The notes: generated by a model not told the origin, from the letters alone. Positions 1 through 8,695 are shown, counted from the first letter of the stretch. The stretch is 49,472 nt of DNA from Deltaproteobacteria bacterium (GCA_018401435.1 JAGYJW010000051.1:1-49472); one strand, 5' to 3'. Translations and numbers: made by a program.

Positions 1-3
1 GAC

Positions 4-531
4 ATGAACCCAACGCGCCAGCCGCCGTCTTCCCTGCGCCGCCCCGCTCCCCCGGATCTCCGCCGCGCTGCCGGCATTGTCGCGTTGGCCCTGGCGCTGC
101 TGCCGGGCTGTCGGCGCGATCCCGTGCTCTTGGGCTTCTGGGATATCGTGGGCCTCGAGGTGGCTCCGCCCCAAGGCCAGGCAGACGAGCTGGACGATGT
201 GGGCACGGTTGAGTTCTCCACCGAGAGCGTCGCGGTCTTCATGCTGCGCTGCGCCTGGGAGGAGGACGGTCTGGTGCCTGCGCCACCGTCGGGCCCCTGG
301 TCGGTGCCCACGGACGCATCCGGCGCCGATGACGCCTTCTCGGCCTATGCCAAGAAGGGCGACCGCTTCACCGTGACCCTGGGGGACTTCGTCTACGATA
401 TCGAAGAGTGGAGCATCCACCGCGTCGTTCTGCGCAGCGACGCTGCCCTGCCGCCTCCCCAGTGGGAGCTTGGCGCCCTGGACACCGCTGGCAGCGGGGA
501 CTTTGGGGTGGCCTGGACCCTGGTGCGCTGA
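4..531 (+). CDS. Hypothetical lipoprotein
   Basis: A 175-residue protein with an Arg-rich N-terminus, a hydrophobic stretch and a lipobox (LALLPGC, Cys at about residue 36), so probably a lipid-anchored envelope protein. The mature part is acidic and Trp-containing, with the feel of a small beta-rich domain, and matches no family I recognise. The start lies four bases from the window edge, so an earlier start cannot be excluded, although the signal peptide looks complete. It ends 77 bases before the photolyase gene on the same strand. Function unknown. Confidence 0.6.
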   Translation: MNPTRQPPSSLRRPAPPDLRRAAGIVALALALLPGCRRDPVLLGFWDIVGLEVAPPQGQADELDDVGTVEFSTESVAVFMLRCAWEEDGLVPAPPSGPWSVPTDASGADDAFSAYAKKGDRFTVTLGDFVYDIEEWSIHRVVLRSDAALPPPQWELGALDTAGSGDFGVAWTLVR

Positions 532-608
532 GGGGAGGCCTCGTTGGGGGAGGCTGGGGGGACAGGCGCCAGTGCAGCGGTTATGCACAGGGTATGCAAG
601 GAGTTTGC

Positions 609-2126
609 ATGAACCCTCCCGCCCCGACCAGCCGCATGCGCATCGCCCGGGACCGCCCCGTGAACCCAGGTGGCGACTTCGTCCTCTACTGGATGGTCGC
701 CCAGCGCCGCACCCGCTGGAACTTCGGCCTGCAGCACGCGGTCCACCTGGCCGCAGCGCTGCGCAAGCCGCTGGTGGTGCTGGAGGCCCTGCGCCTGGAC
801 TACCGCTGGGCCAGCGCCCGCCTGCACCGCTTCGTCCTGGACGGCATGGCCGACAACGCGGCCCGGCTGGCCGCCGCCGGGGTCACCCACCACGCCTATG
901 TGGAGCCCGAGAAGGGCGCCGGGGCGGGGCTCCTTGCCGCCCTGGCCGATCGGGCCGCCGTGGTGGTCACCGACGACTGGCCCAGCTTCTTTGTGCCCGC
1001 CATGGTGGCCGCCGGCGCCGCGCGCTGCCCGGTGCAGATGATCGCGGTGGACAGCAATGGGATCCTGCCGCTGAGCGCCACGGACCGGGCCTATACCACC
1101 GCCCACAGCTTCCGCCGCCACCTGCAGAAGACCCTGCTGCCCCATCTCTCGGCCTTTCCCGTCGAGGACCCGCTCTTGCGGGCCGGGCTGCCCCCGGCCC
1201 GGGCCCTGCCGGCGGAGGTCTTGCGCCGCTGGCCCTGTGCGGCCCCCGCGCTGCTGTCGGGCACCGAGCCGACCCGCCTGGCGGCGTTGCCGGTGGACAA
1301 AGCCGTGGCCCCCACCGGGCTGCGCGGGGGCGCTGTGGCGGCAGAAGACCGGGCGGCGGCCTTCCTGGCGGGGCCCCTTCACCGGTATGCGACCGCACGC
1401 AACGACGTGGAGGCCGAAGTGGGCAGCGGCCTCTCGCCCTATCTGCACTTTGGCCACCTCTCCCCCCACCAGCTTCTCAGCGACATCCTGGAGGCCGAAG
1501 ACTGGCAGCCGGACCGCCTGTCGGACAGCACCGCCGGCAGCCGGGCCGGCTGGTGGGGCCTCAGCCCCTCGGCGGAGGCCTTCCTCGACCAGCTCATCAC
1601 CTGGCGGGAGCTTGGTTTTGTCTTCCAACACCACAACCCGGACAGCTACGAGCGATTCGACAGCTTGCCCGACTGGGCCTTGGAGACCCTGGACGCGCAC
1701 CGCGGCGACCCTCGGCCCCACCGCTACAGCCTGTCCGAGCTGGAGGAAGCCCGCAGCCACGACCCCATCTGGAATGCCGCCCAGCGGCAGCTCTTGCGCG
1801 AGGGGCGCATCCACAACTACCTGCGCATGCTGTGGGCCAAGAAGGTCTTGGAGTGGTCTCACCACCCCGAGCAGGCCCTGCAGGTCTTGATCGAGCTGAA
1901 CAATCGCTACGCCCTGGATGGGCGCGACCCCAACTCGACCTCGGGCATCTTCTGGTGCTTTGGGCGCTTCGACCGGGCATGGGGCCCGGAACGTCCCATC
2001 TTTGGCAAGATTCGCTATATGAGCAGCGACAGCACCAGGCGAAAGCTGGACCTGACGGCCTATCTCCGACGCTATTCTGCGGAGGAGCAGGCGCGTCAGG
2101 GGGCGGGCGGGGCCTCGCCGATATAG
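609..2126 (+). CDS. phr: Class II CPD DNA photolyase
   Basis: A 505-residue flavoprotein of the class II photolyase family, which repairs UV-induced cyclobutane pyrimidine dimers using blue light and FAD. The C-terminal half has the family's diagnostic blocks: a TWRELGF..HHNPDSY region, MLWAKKVLEW, NNRYALDGRDPNS, WCFGRFDRAWGPER and IFGKIRYMS. The N-terminal third is the alpha/beta antenna domain (FVLYWMVAQRR, then DDWPSFFVP). The ATG at 609 is chosen because AAGGAG sits five bases upstream and the family's N-terminus begins here; the frame stays open upstream but that part resembles nothing. The 3' end overlaps the convergent sulfatase gene by 31 bases. Confidence 0.95.
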   Translation: MNPPAPTSRMRIARDRPVNPGGDFVLYWMVAQRRTRWNFGLQHAVHLAAALRKPLVVLEALRLDYRWASARLHRFVLDGMADNAARLAAAGVTHHAYVEPEKGAGAGLLAALADRAAVVVTDDWPSFFVPAMVAAGAARCPVQMIAVDSNGILPLSATDRAYTTAHSFRRHLQKTLLPHLSAFPVEDPLLRAGLPPARALPAEVLRRWPCAAPALLSGTEPTRLAALPVDKAVAPTGLRGGAVAAEDRAAAFLAGPLHRYATARNDVEAEVGSGLSPYLHFGHLSPHQLLSDILEAEDWQPDRLSDSTAGSRAGWWGLSPSAEAFLDQLITWRELGFVFQHHNPDSYERFDSLPDWALETLDAHRGDPRPHRYSLSELEEARSHDPIWNAAQRQLLREGRIHNYLRMLWAKKVLEWSHHPEQALQVLIELNNRYALDGRDPNSTSGIFWCFGRFDRAWGPERPIFGKIRYMSSDSTRRKLDLTAYLRRYSAEEQARQGAGGASPI

Positions 2127-3550
2127 CCGATGCTGCGCAGGGCCTCTGCCACGTCCGGGGGAATGGCGACCGCAGGGGCGGTGGTGGCTTCTGGGAATTG
2201 TCCGGCGGCGTGGGCCTGCAGCTCGGCCACCCGTTCCGGCCGGCTGGCGGCGAGGTCCCGCTCCATCCGCGGATCTGCCTTGATGTCGTAGAGTTGGACT
2301 GCGCCATCGCTGCGCATCAACAACACATCATTCCCCTCTCGCCAGCTCTTCCAATCGTAGAGGAAGGGGCCACCGATGCTCCTTGCGGGTTCGGCGCTAT
2401 GCCAGGCGGCCGCCTGGATGGGCCGGTCCTCCCAGGCTTCTCCCCGCACCAGGGGCATCAGGCTGCGACCGAGGGGAGGCAGCCCCAGCAGGTCGAGCAG
2501 GGTGCCCGGTGCGTCCTGCAGCTGCACCGGTCGGTCGATGCGCAGGCCCGCCGGGATGCGCCCCGGCGCGGAGAGCACGAAGGGCACGCCCAGCACGGGT
2601 TGTCCCAGGGTCTGGCCATGCTCCAACAGCCGGTTCTCGCCCAGGTACTCGCCGTGGTCCGACACCACCATCACGATGCCGTCCGGGTGTGTGGCCCGCC
2701 AGGGTCCCAGTGCACGGCGCATGCAGTAGTCCGCTGCCGCTACGCCCCCGTCATAGAGATCGGTGACCAGGTCGAGGTCGGCCGGGCCCAGCTCCATCTC
2801 CCCTGACATATAGGCCGCAAAGCCGCTCTTTCCGCCAGGCGTGATGGGGCGGTAGAGGTCGAGGGCAGGGGGATCTGCGACGTGGAAGGGTGCGATCCAG
2901 GCCGGGCGGTCGGCCGCGGCGAGGCGCTCGGGGACGCCGGCCAGCCACGGTGCGGGTGCGACATGCCAGGGGGCGTGCGCCAGCATGATATTGACGAAGA
3001 TGAGTTCGGGGCCGCGATCCTGGGGCAGGGAGGCCCGCTGGGTCGCCTCCAGCAGGTCTGGACAGCTCTGCACGATGTCGACCTGCTGAAAGCCGCGGGT
3101 GAGGCCCAGGGCGGGGTGCAACCAGACATTCTGGCTGATGGCACGGGTGCGGTAGCCGGCGGCCGACAGGCGCTCGGCCAGGGTGGGCAGGTCGCTGCGC
3201 AGGGCGGTGATGTCGCGGGTGAGGCCCGCCTCGGGTCCGGGCTCGGAGCGGGTGTGCGCCCCGTGTATCCAGGGGGCCTCGCCGGTGAAGAGGGAGGCGT
3301 GGGCGGGCCAGGTCCAGCTGGCCGGGCTGGTCGTGTCTGCAAAGACCACGCCCTCGGCCGCAAGCTGCGCGAGGCCCGGGTCGGTCAGGCGGGGCGCGCC
3401 ATAGGTGGAGAGGCGATCGGCGCGCACGGTGTCCAACACAACCAGCAGCACGCTGGGATGGGCGCTGGGCGCTGGCGCTGGCGCGGCCTGCTCTGCGGGC
3501 AGCGGGTCACAGGCCAGGAGCAGCGTCAGGAGGATGGGCGGCTTGGGCAT
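2096..3550 (-). CDS. Sulfatase / alkaline-phosphatase superfamily lipoprotein
   Basis: A 484-residue exported protein with a short signal peptide and lipobox (LLTLLLAC). The alkaline-phosphatase fold is clear: LVVLDTVRADRLSTYG supplies the first metal-binding Asp, SWTWPAHASLFTG the nucleophile region, and VVSDHGEYLGE the second Asp-His metal site. In true sulfatases the nucleophile motif is C/S-x-P-x-R, with Cys or Ser converted to formylglycine. Here the equivalent stretch reads T-W-P-A-H, so the residue is Thr and the Arg is His. It is therefore more likely a phospho- or phosphonohydrolase-like member than a sulfate esterase. Substrate unknown. It converges on the photolyase gene. Confidence 0.85.
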   Translation of the reverse strand: MPKPPILLTLLLACDPLPAEQAAPAPAPSAHPSVLLVVLDTVRADRLSTYGAPRLTDPGLAQLAAEGVVFADTTSPASWTWPAHASLFTGEAPWIHGAHTRSEPGPEAGLTRDITALRSDLPTLAERLSAAGYRTRAISQNVWLHPALGLTRGFQQVDIVQSCPDLLEATQRASLPQDRGPELIFVNIMLAHAPWHVAPAPWLAGVPERLAAADRPAWIAPFHVADPPALDLYRPITPGGKSGFAAYMSGEMELGPADLDLVTDLYDGGVAAADYCMRRALGPWRATHPDGIVMVVSDHGEYLGENRLLEHGQTLGQPVLGVPFVLSAPGRIPAGLRIDRPVQLQDAPGTLLDLLGLPPLGRSLMPLVRGEAWEDRPIQAAAWHSAEPARSIGGPFLYDWKSWREGNDVLLMRSDGAVQLYDIKADPRMERDLAASRPERVAELQAHAAGQFPEATTAPAVAIPPDVAEALRSIGYIGEAPPAP

Positions 3551-3787
3551 GGGTGGATCCCTCGGGGTGCGGCTTGAGCCCGGGGCTTCGTAAGGCCAAG
3601 GCGGGCCAGGGTCCACCAGGGCGCGGGCCGGCCGAGGCGGCTGAACCGGCCGCCTGCTGCCGTACCATCGCCCCGCCCCGAACCCAGAGCCCCGCCCCGC
3701 GCCGCTTGCCGCTGCCGGCTGTTCACCGGCCGGAGCCGAGGCGGCCGTCGGCGTCGGCCTGCGCCCGATCGGTCTTTGAGCCCGCCT

Positions 3788-4022
3788 GTGCTGCGCCTGG
3801 GCCTGGGCGAGAAGATCGGGCGGTTCTCCATGTCGGTGTGGGTCAATGCCGTTGTGGGCGCGATGGTGGGCATGGAGCGCGGCATCCTGCCCGCCCTCGC
3901 CGAGCAGGAGTTCCACCGCGCGGCCCGCTCGGCGATCCCCCGCCTGCATCGTTCCCTTTGGGCTGACCAAGGCCTTGATCATCGCGGCCTCGGTGGTGCC
4001 ATCGAAGTTCAGATCGGGATGA
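3788..4022 (+). pseudogene. Broken N-terminal fragment of an MFS transporter
   Basis: The reading from about 3791 to 3937 (LGLGEKIGRF..., AVVGAMVGMERGILPALAEQ, EFHRAARSAI) closely matches the N-terminus of the MFS-rhodanese protein encoded at 46792-48360 (AFVGAMVGMERSILPAIAED). After a frameshift near 3940 the match continues in another frame as IVPFGLTKAL, against IVVFGVTKAL, then stops at 4020-4022. Only the first transmembrane helix and loop remain, so this is a relic. Nothing else recognisable lies between 3551 and 4193. Confidence 0.75.
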
Positions 4023-4193
4023 GCGCGCATGGTGCTCTTGCCTTGGGTGGGTGCCTTGCCCGGGGGCCGGCGGTGGGCTCTCTCCCGGCCAGCGCCCGGG
4101 CCGGTGCAGCCCATCCCGCGGCGGGTGGGCTGGCGGGGGCGCGGAGGCAGCCCAAGCCATGGCGCGATAGGTCCACGCACCCAGGAGGACGAG

Positions 4194-4832
4194 ATGCGGA
4201 CCACAGGTATAGCGGCCGACTGGTTTGCGGACTGCACCAGCTGGTGCGACGAGGTCGTGCTGCTGCGCGAGATCGTCCTCGCCGCGGGACTGGAGGAGAC
4301 GCTGAAGTGGGGGCAGCCCGCCTATGTCGCCGAGGGGCGGAACATCGCCCTGGTCAGCCACCAGAAGGCCGGGGCGGTGCTCAGCTTTCTCAGCGGCGCT
4401 CTGCTGAAGGACCCGGAGGGCCGCCTGATCACCCCCGGCGTCTCGCGCCACAGCCGCTTCCTTCAGTTTGCCAGCGTCGCCGAGATCGCGTCTCAGCGGT
4501 CCTACCTCGACGCGCTGCTGGCCCAGGCGGTGCAGGTGGCCCGGGATGGGCAACGCGTGCCGCCGCTCCCTGACGAGATCGACTATATCGACGAGCTTCA
4601 GGAGCGCATGGCGGCGGATCCGGACTTCTGCGCCGCCTTCGAAGCCCTGACCACCGGCCGAAGGCGGGCCTATAACCACTACTTTGGTGGAGCCAAGAAC
4701 GCGAGCACCCGCGAGGCGCGCATCACCCGCTACACCGAGCGCATCTTGATGGGCAAAGGCATGCTGGACTGTGTCTGCGGTCATAGCAAGCGTCCGCCGG
4801 GCTGCGACGGATCGCACAGGGAATACCCATAG
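4194..4832 (+). CDS. YdeI/DUF1801-like protein with C-terminal CDGSH motif
   Basis: A 212-residue cytoplasmic protein. Residues 1-100 resemble the DUF1801/YdhG-like fold (LREIVLAAGLEETLKWGQPAY, with its Trp-Gly-Gln-Pro core). Residues 120-190 resemble the YdeI/OmpD-associated helical region (FEALTTGRRRAYNHYFGGAK, RITRYTERILMGKGM). The last 20 residues read CVCGHSKRPPGCDGSH plus four more, which fits the CDGSH 2Fe-2S pattern C-x-C-x2-S-x3-P-x-C-D-G-S-H exactly, with Cys193, Cys195, Cys204 and His208 as candidate ligands. The ATG is supported by AGGAGG five bases upstream. Function of the family is unclear; a redox or iron-sulfur role is inferred only from the tail. Confidence 0.85.
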   Translation: MRTTGIAADWFADCTSWCDEVVLLREIVLAAGLEETLKWGQPAYVAEGRNIALVSHQKAGAVLSFLSGALLKDPEGRLITPGVSRHSRFLQFASVAEIASQRSYLDALLAQAVQVARDGQRVPPLPDEIDYIDELQERMAADPDFCAAFEALTTGRRRAYNHYFGGAKNASTREARITRYTERILMGKGMLDCVCGHSKRPPGCDGSHREYP

Positions 4833-4884
4833 TTTCGCCAGTGGTCTGGTCCTGCCCGCCCCCGATTCTCTGCCCTGGCCTTCA

Positions 4885-4897
4885 GACTCGTGTTTCG
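4885..4897. repeat. Left terminal inverted repeat of the IS
   Basis: GACTCGTGTTTCG, perfectly matched in inverted orientation by 6425-6437. Both copies read inward towards the transposase gene, as IS ends do. Confidence 0.6.
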
Positions 4898-4914
4898 GAG
4901 TCTTCGACTCTCCA

Positions 4915-6226
4915 TCACCCTGCGCATCGTGACGAGGATGCCGTGGGCGGGGGTGCTCTGTCAGCCGCAGGCGGGGACCCTCCGGATTTGTTGCCGAAGT
5001 GCACCAGCACGATTGGATCAACAAATGCCGATGCGGCTGCCGCTCGCCTGGCCGTCGCGAGGACCTCCTGGAAAGAGGGGCTTCGGCGCTGGCGGTACCA
5101 GGGGCGCAGCGGGGCCCAGTCGAAGGCGGACCCGTGGCCAACCCTGTCGTACCAGAGGACGGTGATGGAGAAGAGGAGGCCCACCCAGGGGGCGGTGCGC
5201 TCGACGGCGGCCCGCTTCCGGTTCGGGGGGTCGGCGAAACCGAGGTGCTGCTTGAGGTCGCGGAAGGTGACCTCGATGGGCCACCGGAGAGCGTAGGCCT
5301 GCAGGATCTCCTCAGGGCTCATGGTGGCGTCGCTGGAGAAGTAGACTCGACAGGCGATTTCGCCCGTCGTCACGCGGACAATGACCACCCGGAGCGGCAA
5401 GGCGTGGCAGACGCGGTACCATTGCGCAAGGACCGTCTTGTACTCGACGATTTGGTCGCGGCCGTAGATGCGGACCGTCGCAGGCCTCCACGGGATGCCC
5501 TCGTCCTGAGCCATCTGGGCGGGCGTGGGGAGGCGCGGCCCCCGGAGACGGGGGCGACCTCGGCCCGTCGCAGGCGCCGGATCCGGCAGCGTCGTAAGGG
5601 CTGCGTCGTGCCGCATTGCACCGACCAGCACCGAGTTGCAGGGCAGGTTCTGCCCGACTTCGGCGCAGCAGTAGGCGCTGTCGCCGAGCACCCTGATCCG
5701 TCGCGCTCCGACCCAGGAGGCGACAAGTTGGACCAACTCGCGGGCCAGTTCGGTCTTCTTGAGGCGGGCACGCCGTCGGCCTTGGCCGTCTTCTTGCTCC
5801 GGTACAGCCGGAAGAGCACCGGAGTGCCTACGGCCGGTGGCTGAACGAAGGCTGCACGACCACGCACAGGACCACCCAGACGTGGCCGAAGCAGAACACC
5901 TTGGTGCCGCGGACGAACGCACCGCGTCGATGTGGTTGCCGATGCCCCACACCCGCGGCCCTTTCTTCGGCGCCAACGTATCGTCGAGAGAGACGACCAC
6001 CAGCCGCCCTCCGCTACGAAGTGCGCCAGGATCTGCTGCAGCACGAGGCGGCCGAGTTCATCGGCAGACCACCGCGCCGTCGAGAAGAAGCGGTGCCACG
6101 CCGCATGGTGCCCTCGCCCAGCCTGGCCCGAAGCCACGATGGCGCCCGTGACCGTTCGCCGCCCCTGGGTCAGGAGCCAGCCCAGCCACAGCTGCCGGCA
6201 CTTCTCGAAGGACGGACGGGTAAAGC
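4915..6226 (-). pseudogene. DDE transposase, frameshifted
   Basis: Pieces of one DDE transposase (IS701/DDE_5-like) appear in order across all three reverse frames. Around 6226-6010: RPSFEKC, LWLGWLLTQGRRTVTGAIVA and HHAAWHRFFSTARW. Around 6000-5910: VVSLDDTLAPKKG with the first catalytic Asp. Around 5830: VLFRLYRSKK in another frame. From 5770 to about 4990: ARRIRVLGDSAYC with the second Asp, ALRWPIEVTFRDLKQHLGF with the catalytic Glu, and the C-terminus. At least two or three frame changes separate these blocks, so no intact protein can be made. Confidence 0.8.
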
Positions 6227-6424
6227 TGGGCGGAACACCCGATCAGGGCGATCAGACCGGCTACCGCAGATGCACAGCGCACGGGCGCCTCCGGGGTGGG
6301 TTGACTTTGCAATCCCCTCATCACGGATCCGCCCGTCGCTGTCTACCTTTTCCACTGGCTTGGGGCGCCACCCCTTCCGCCGGCCGACCGCAGCGCTCTC
6401 ATCCCAAGGCTTTGCTGGAGAGTG

Positions 6425-6437
6425 CGAAACACGAGTC
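6425..6437. repeat. Right terminal inverted repeat of the IS
   Basis: CGAAACACGAGTC, the exact reverse complement of 4885-4897, lying about 200 bases upstream of the transposase N-terminal coding region. Confidence 0.6.
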
Positions 6438-6599
6438 AGACGGGGATCACGCAGGGCACGGACGGCACCTTGGCTTGAGTTGGGTGAGGCGCGATAGGCC
6501 TTGTCGAATAGAAGGCCGAGACCCTGCTGGTTCGGCCTGGGCCCGAATTCCACCGCCCCGAAGCGCCGCGCGCCTTGCCCCTGAGATACAGCTCCCCAG

Positions 6600-7040
6600 A
6601 TGCTTCGCACCCTGGCCATCCTCCTGCTCAGCCTGCTCTTCGCCCTGGACGGTGAAGCGTCTGCGCTGGTGACGGGGCTCGCCGAGGTGGTGGCGGCCCA
6701 GCCAGCCAGGGCCGACTGCTGTCCCGACGCGCCGGGTGAAACCGAGGATCAGGGCGACTGCTGCGATGTGGACTTTGGCCGGTGCTGCGCGACGGGCGTG
6801 GCGGCCCTGGTGCCCGGCGCCAGCGCCGCCCAGGGCAAGCGGCCGGCCAGCGCCTTGGACCACACGCCGATCGCCCCGCAGCGGCTGCATCCGCAGCCCA
6901 CCGGCCCGCCGCCGACACCACCCCCATCGCCTGATCTCCTGCACCCCGTCGAAGTCGCCGCGCCTTGCGGCCGCCCACGAATGCTTGGAGATCCCGATGC
7001 GTCTGACCCTGCTCTTCGTCCTGGCCTTGTTCGCCTGTGA
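6600..7040 (+). CDS. Small secreted Cys-rich protein at head of metal-efflux operon
   Basis: A 146-residue protein with a clean N-terminal signal peptide (MLRTLAILLLSLLFALDGEA) and then clustered cysteines (DCCPD, GDCCDVDFGRCC), ending in a Pro-rich, low-complexity tail. It opens the RND metal-efflux operon and overlaps the next gene by 44 bases. Short Cys- or His-rich secreted proteins at the head of such operons usually bind or sense periplasmic metal; that role is inferred. A hairpin-capable repeat (AGGCCGA...TCGGCCT) lies about 90 bases upstream. I saw no convincing promoter. The Pro-rich tail might be non-native sequence read through from a shorter gene. Confidence 0.6.
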   Translation: MLRTLAILLLSLLFALDGEASALVTGLAEVVAAQPARADCCPDAPGETEDQGDCCDVDFGRCCATGVAALVPGASAAQGKRPASALDHTPIAPQRLHPQPTGPPPTPPPSPDLLHPVEVAAPCGRPRMLGDPDASDPALRPGLVRL

Positions 7041-7314
7041 GGGGGGCGCCCCTGCGCCCTCTGCCGCTCCGGCCGCCCCGCCTGCTCCCGCCCATGCACC
7101 CGCCCATGCACCCGCCGACATCCAGCCCGGCTCCCACGCCGACTGGTGTGGGGAGCACGCCGTGCCCGAGTCGCAGTGCACCCGTTGTGACGCCGCCTTG
7201 ATCCCGGCCTTTCAGGCGACCGGGGACTGGTGCGCCGAGCATGGCCTGCCCGAGTCGCAGTGCCTGCAGTGCAACCCGGACCTCAAGATCGAGCGCCCGC
7301 CCAAGGAGGGCTGA
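6997..7314 (+). CDS. Lipoprotein with two WCxEHxxPESxCxxC motifs
   Basis: A 105-residue lipoprotein: signal peptide with lipobox (LLFVLALFAC), an Ala/Pro/His linker (PAHAPAHAPAD), then two copies of a Cys/His motif, DWCGEHAVPESQCTRCD and DWCAEHGLPESQCLQCN. Each copy holds three Cys and one His, a plausible site for a soft metal such as Zn, Cu or Cd. The same motif occurs in the next gene, the efflux adaptor. The start is set by TTGGAG before the ATG and by the signal peptide. It ends one base before the adaptor start. A periplasmic metal chaperone handing ions to the pump is the likely role (inference). Confidence 0.75.
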   Translation: MRLTLLFVLALFACEGGAPAPSAAPAAPPAPAHAPAHAPADIQPGSHADWCGEHAVPESQCTRCDAALIPAFQATGDWCAEHGLPESQCLQCNPDLKIERPPKEG

Positions 7315-7315
7315 C

Positions 7316-8692
7316 ATGACCCGCATTCTCCGGGGGCCCGCCTTGGTCGCGGGCCTCTTGGGGGTCGGCCTGTCCGTGGGCTGCGGGGGCGATGGGGCTC
7401 CTGGGGGGACCACCCTCCTGGGAGACGCCGCGTCCACGCGGTCGGCCGCCGCCGATCCCGAGCTGTGTGTCGATCATGGCGTGCTCGCGACCGTGTGCAC
7501 CCGGTGCAACCCGCGCCTTGCCGCGGTCTTTCAGGCCAAGGGCGACTGGTGCGCCGAACACGGCTTCCCCGAGTCCTTCTGCCCGATCTGCAGTCCGGAG
7601 GCCGGCGGTCGGCCGCAGCAGACGCCGGCTGGCGCCGATGGCGCTCCGGCCGATGGCACCGTGGTGCGCTTTCGCACCCGCGCCGTCGCCGAGCAGGCAG
7701 GCCTGGAGACCGAGGCCGCGGAGGCGGCCGACTGGGTGTCGGGCACCGAGGCCGTCGCGCGGATCACCTGGGATGCCACCCGGGTTGCCACGGTCAGCGC
7801 CCCTAGTCCGGGCCTGTTGGTCGCCATTGAGGTGGAGGTGGGGGACCGCGTCGCGGCGGGCCAGCCCCTGGCTGCGCTGCGAAGCGCCCACAGCGCAGGC
7901 GACCGCTCTCGCCTGATCGCCCTGCAGCAGGTGCGAGAGGTGGCCGCGGCCGAGGTCGCGCGCAAGCGGCTGCTGGTGGAGGGGGGCCTGGCCTCGCAGC
8001 GGGGGCTGCTGGCCGCCGAGCAGGATCTGGCGACCGCCCAGGCCGAGGTCCTGGCGGCGCAGGCGGAGCTGGACCTGGTGGGTGGCGGCGACGGCGACCG
8101 GGTCGCCCTGGCCAGCCCGCTCGGTGGCGTCGTCACCGCGCGCCACGCGGGCCTGGGCCAGGCCCTCGACCGGGGGCAGCCCCTCTTCGAGATCGTCGAT
8201 CCCAGCCGCATGTGGGCGGTGATCGACGTGCCCGAGGCGGCCCTTGCCGGGGTGGGCTCGGGTGACCCGGTGTCCCTGCGTTTTGATGGCCTGCCCGACC
8301 GCCGCTTCGAGGGCACGCTGGCCACGCTCTCCCCGCTGGTAGACCCCCAGACGCGGACCGCGCAGGCTCGGGTGGAGCTGGACAACACCGACGGTATGTT
8401 GCGCGCAAATCTATATGGGACCGCCACCATTCACGGTGAGGGGGCCCAGGCGGCGGTCGTCGTCCCGGCTGCGGCGGTGCAGCGCGCAGGCGAGCTGTGG
8501 CTGGTCTTCCTGCAGCAGGAGGTGGACACCTATGTCGCCCGGCGGGTGCAGGTCCTGGCGCGGCAGGGTGGCCGCGTGCGGGTGAGCGGCGGCGTCGCCC
8601 CGGGGGATCGGGTGGTCACCACGGGCAGCTTCTTGCTGAAGACCGAGACCCTCAAGGACAGCATCGGCGCCGGCTGCTGCGACGTGGAGTAG
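7316..8692 (+). CDS. czcB: RND efflux adaptor (membrane fusion protein), CzcB/CusB-like
   Basis: A 458-residue periplasmic adaptor joining an RND pump to an outer-membrane channel. It starts with a lipobox signal (GVGLSVGC), followed at residues 45-95 by two degenerate copies of the Cys motif found in the previous gene (LCVDHGVLATVCTRCN; DWCAEHGFPESFCPIC). The adaptor core follows: RITWDATRVATVSAPSPG, a lipoyl-like half (VAIEVEVGDRVAAGQPLAAL), an alpha-helical hairpin, the second half (VALASPLGGVVTARHAGLGQ), a beta-barrel (RFEGTLATLSPLVDPQTRTA) and a membrane-proximal domain. AAGGAGGG precedes the ATG, and the pump gene follows after three bases. Confidence 0.9.
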   Translation: MTRILRGPALVAGLLGVGLSVGCGGDGAPGGTTLLGDAASTRSAAADPELCVDHGVLATVCTRCNPRLAAVFQAKGDWCAEHGFPESFCPICSPEAGGRPQQTPAGADGAPADGTVVRFRTRAVAEQAGLETEAAEAADWVSGTEAVARITWDATRVATVSAPSPGLLVAIEVEVGDRVAAGQPLAALRSAHSAGDRSRLIALQQVREVAAAEVARKRLLVEGGLASQRGLLAAEQDLATAQAEVLAAQAELDLVGGGDGDRVALASPLGGVVTARHAGLGQALDRGQPLFEIVDPSRMWAVIDVPEAALAGVGSGDPVSLRFDGLPDRRFEGTLATLSPLVDPQTRTAQARVELDNTDGMLRANLYGTATIHGEGAQAAVVVPAAAVQRAGELWLVFLQQEVDTYVARRVQVLARQGGRVRVSGGVAPGDRVVTTGSFLLKTETLKDSIGAGCCDVE

Positions 8693-8695
8693 GCC

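Larger units (their letters stand above)
4885..6437 (-). mobile_element. Degenerate IS element with inverted ends
   Basis: A 1.55-kb unit bounded by the 13-base sequence GACTCGTGTTTCG at 4885-4897 and its reverse complement at 6425-6437. Just inside each end is a second shared stretch (CACTCTCC on the right, GACTCTCC on the left after a short insertion). Between the ends is one reverse-strand transposase gene with several frameshifts. I see no target-site duplication: the left flank ends TTCA and the right flank starts AGAC. That fits an old, inactive insertion. Confidence 0.65.

Noticed and set aside
4881..6441. Target-site duplication flanking the IS
   Set aside because: Flanks TTCA and AGAC do not match at any usual duplication length.
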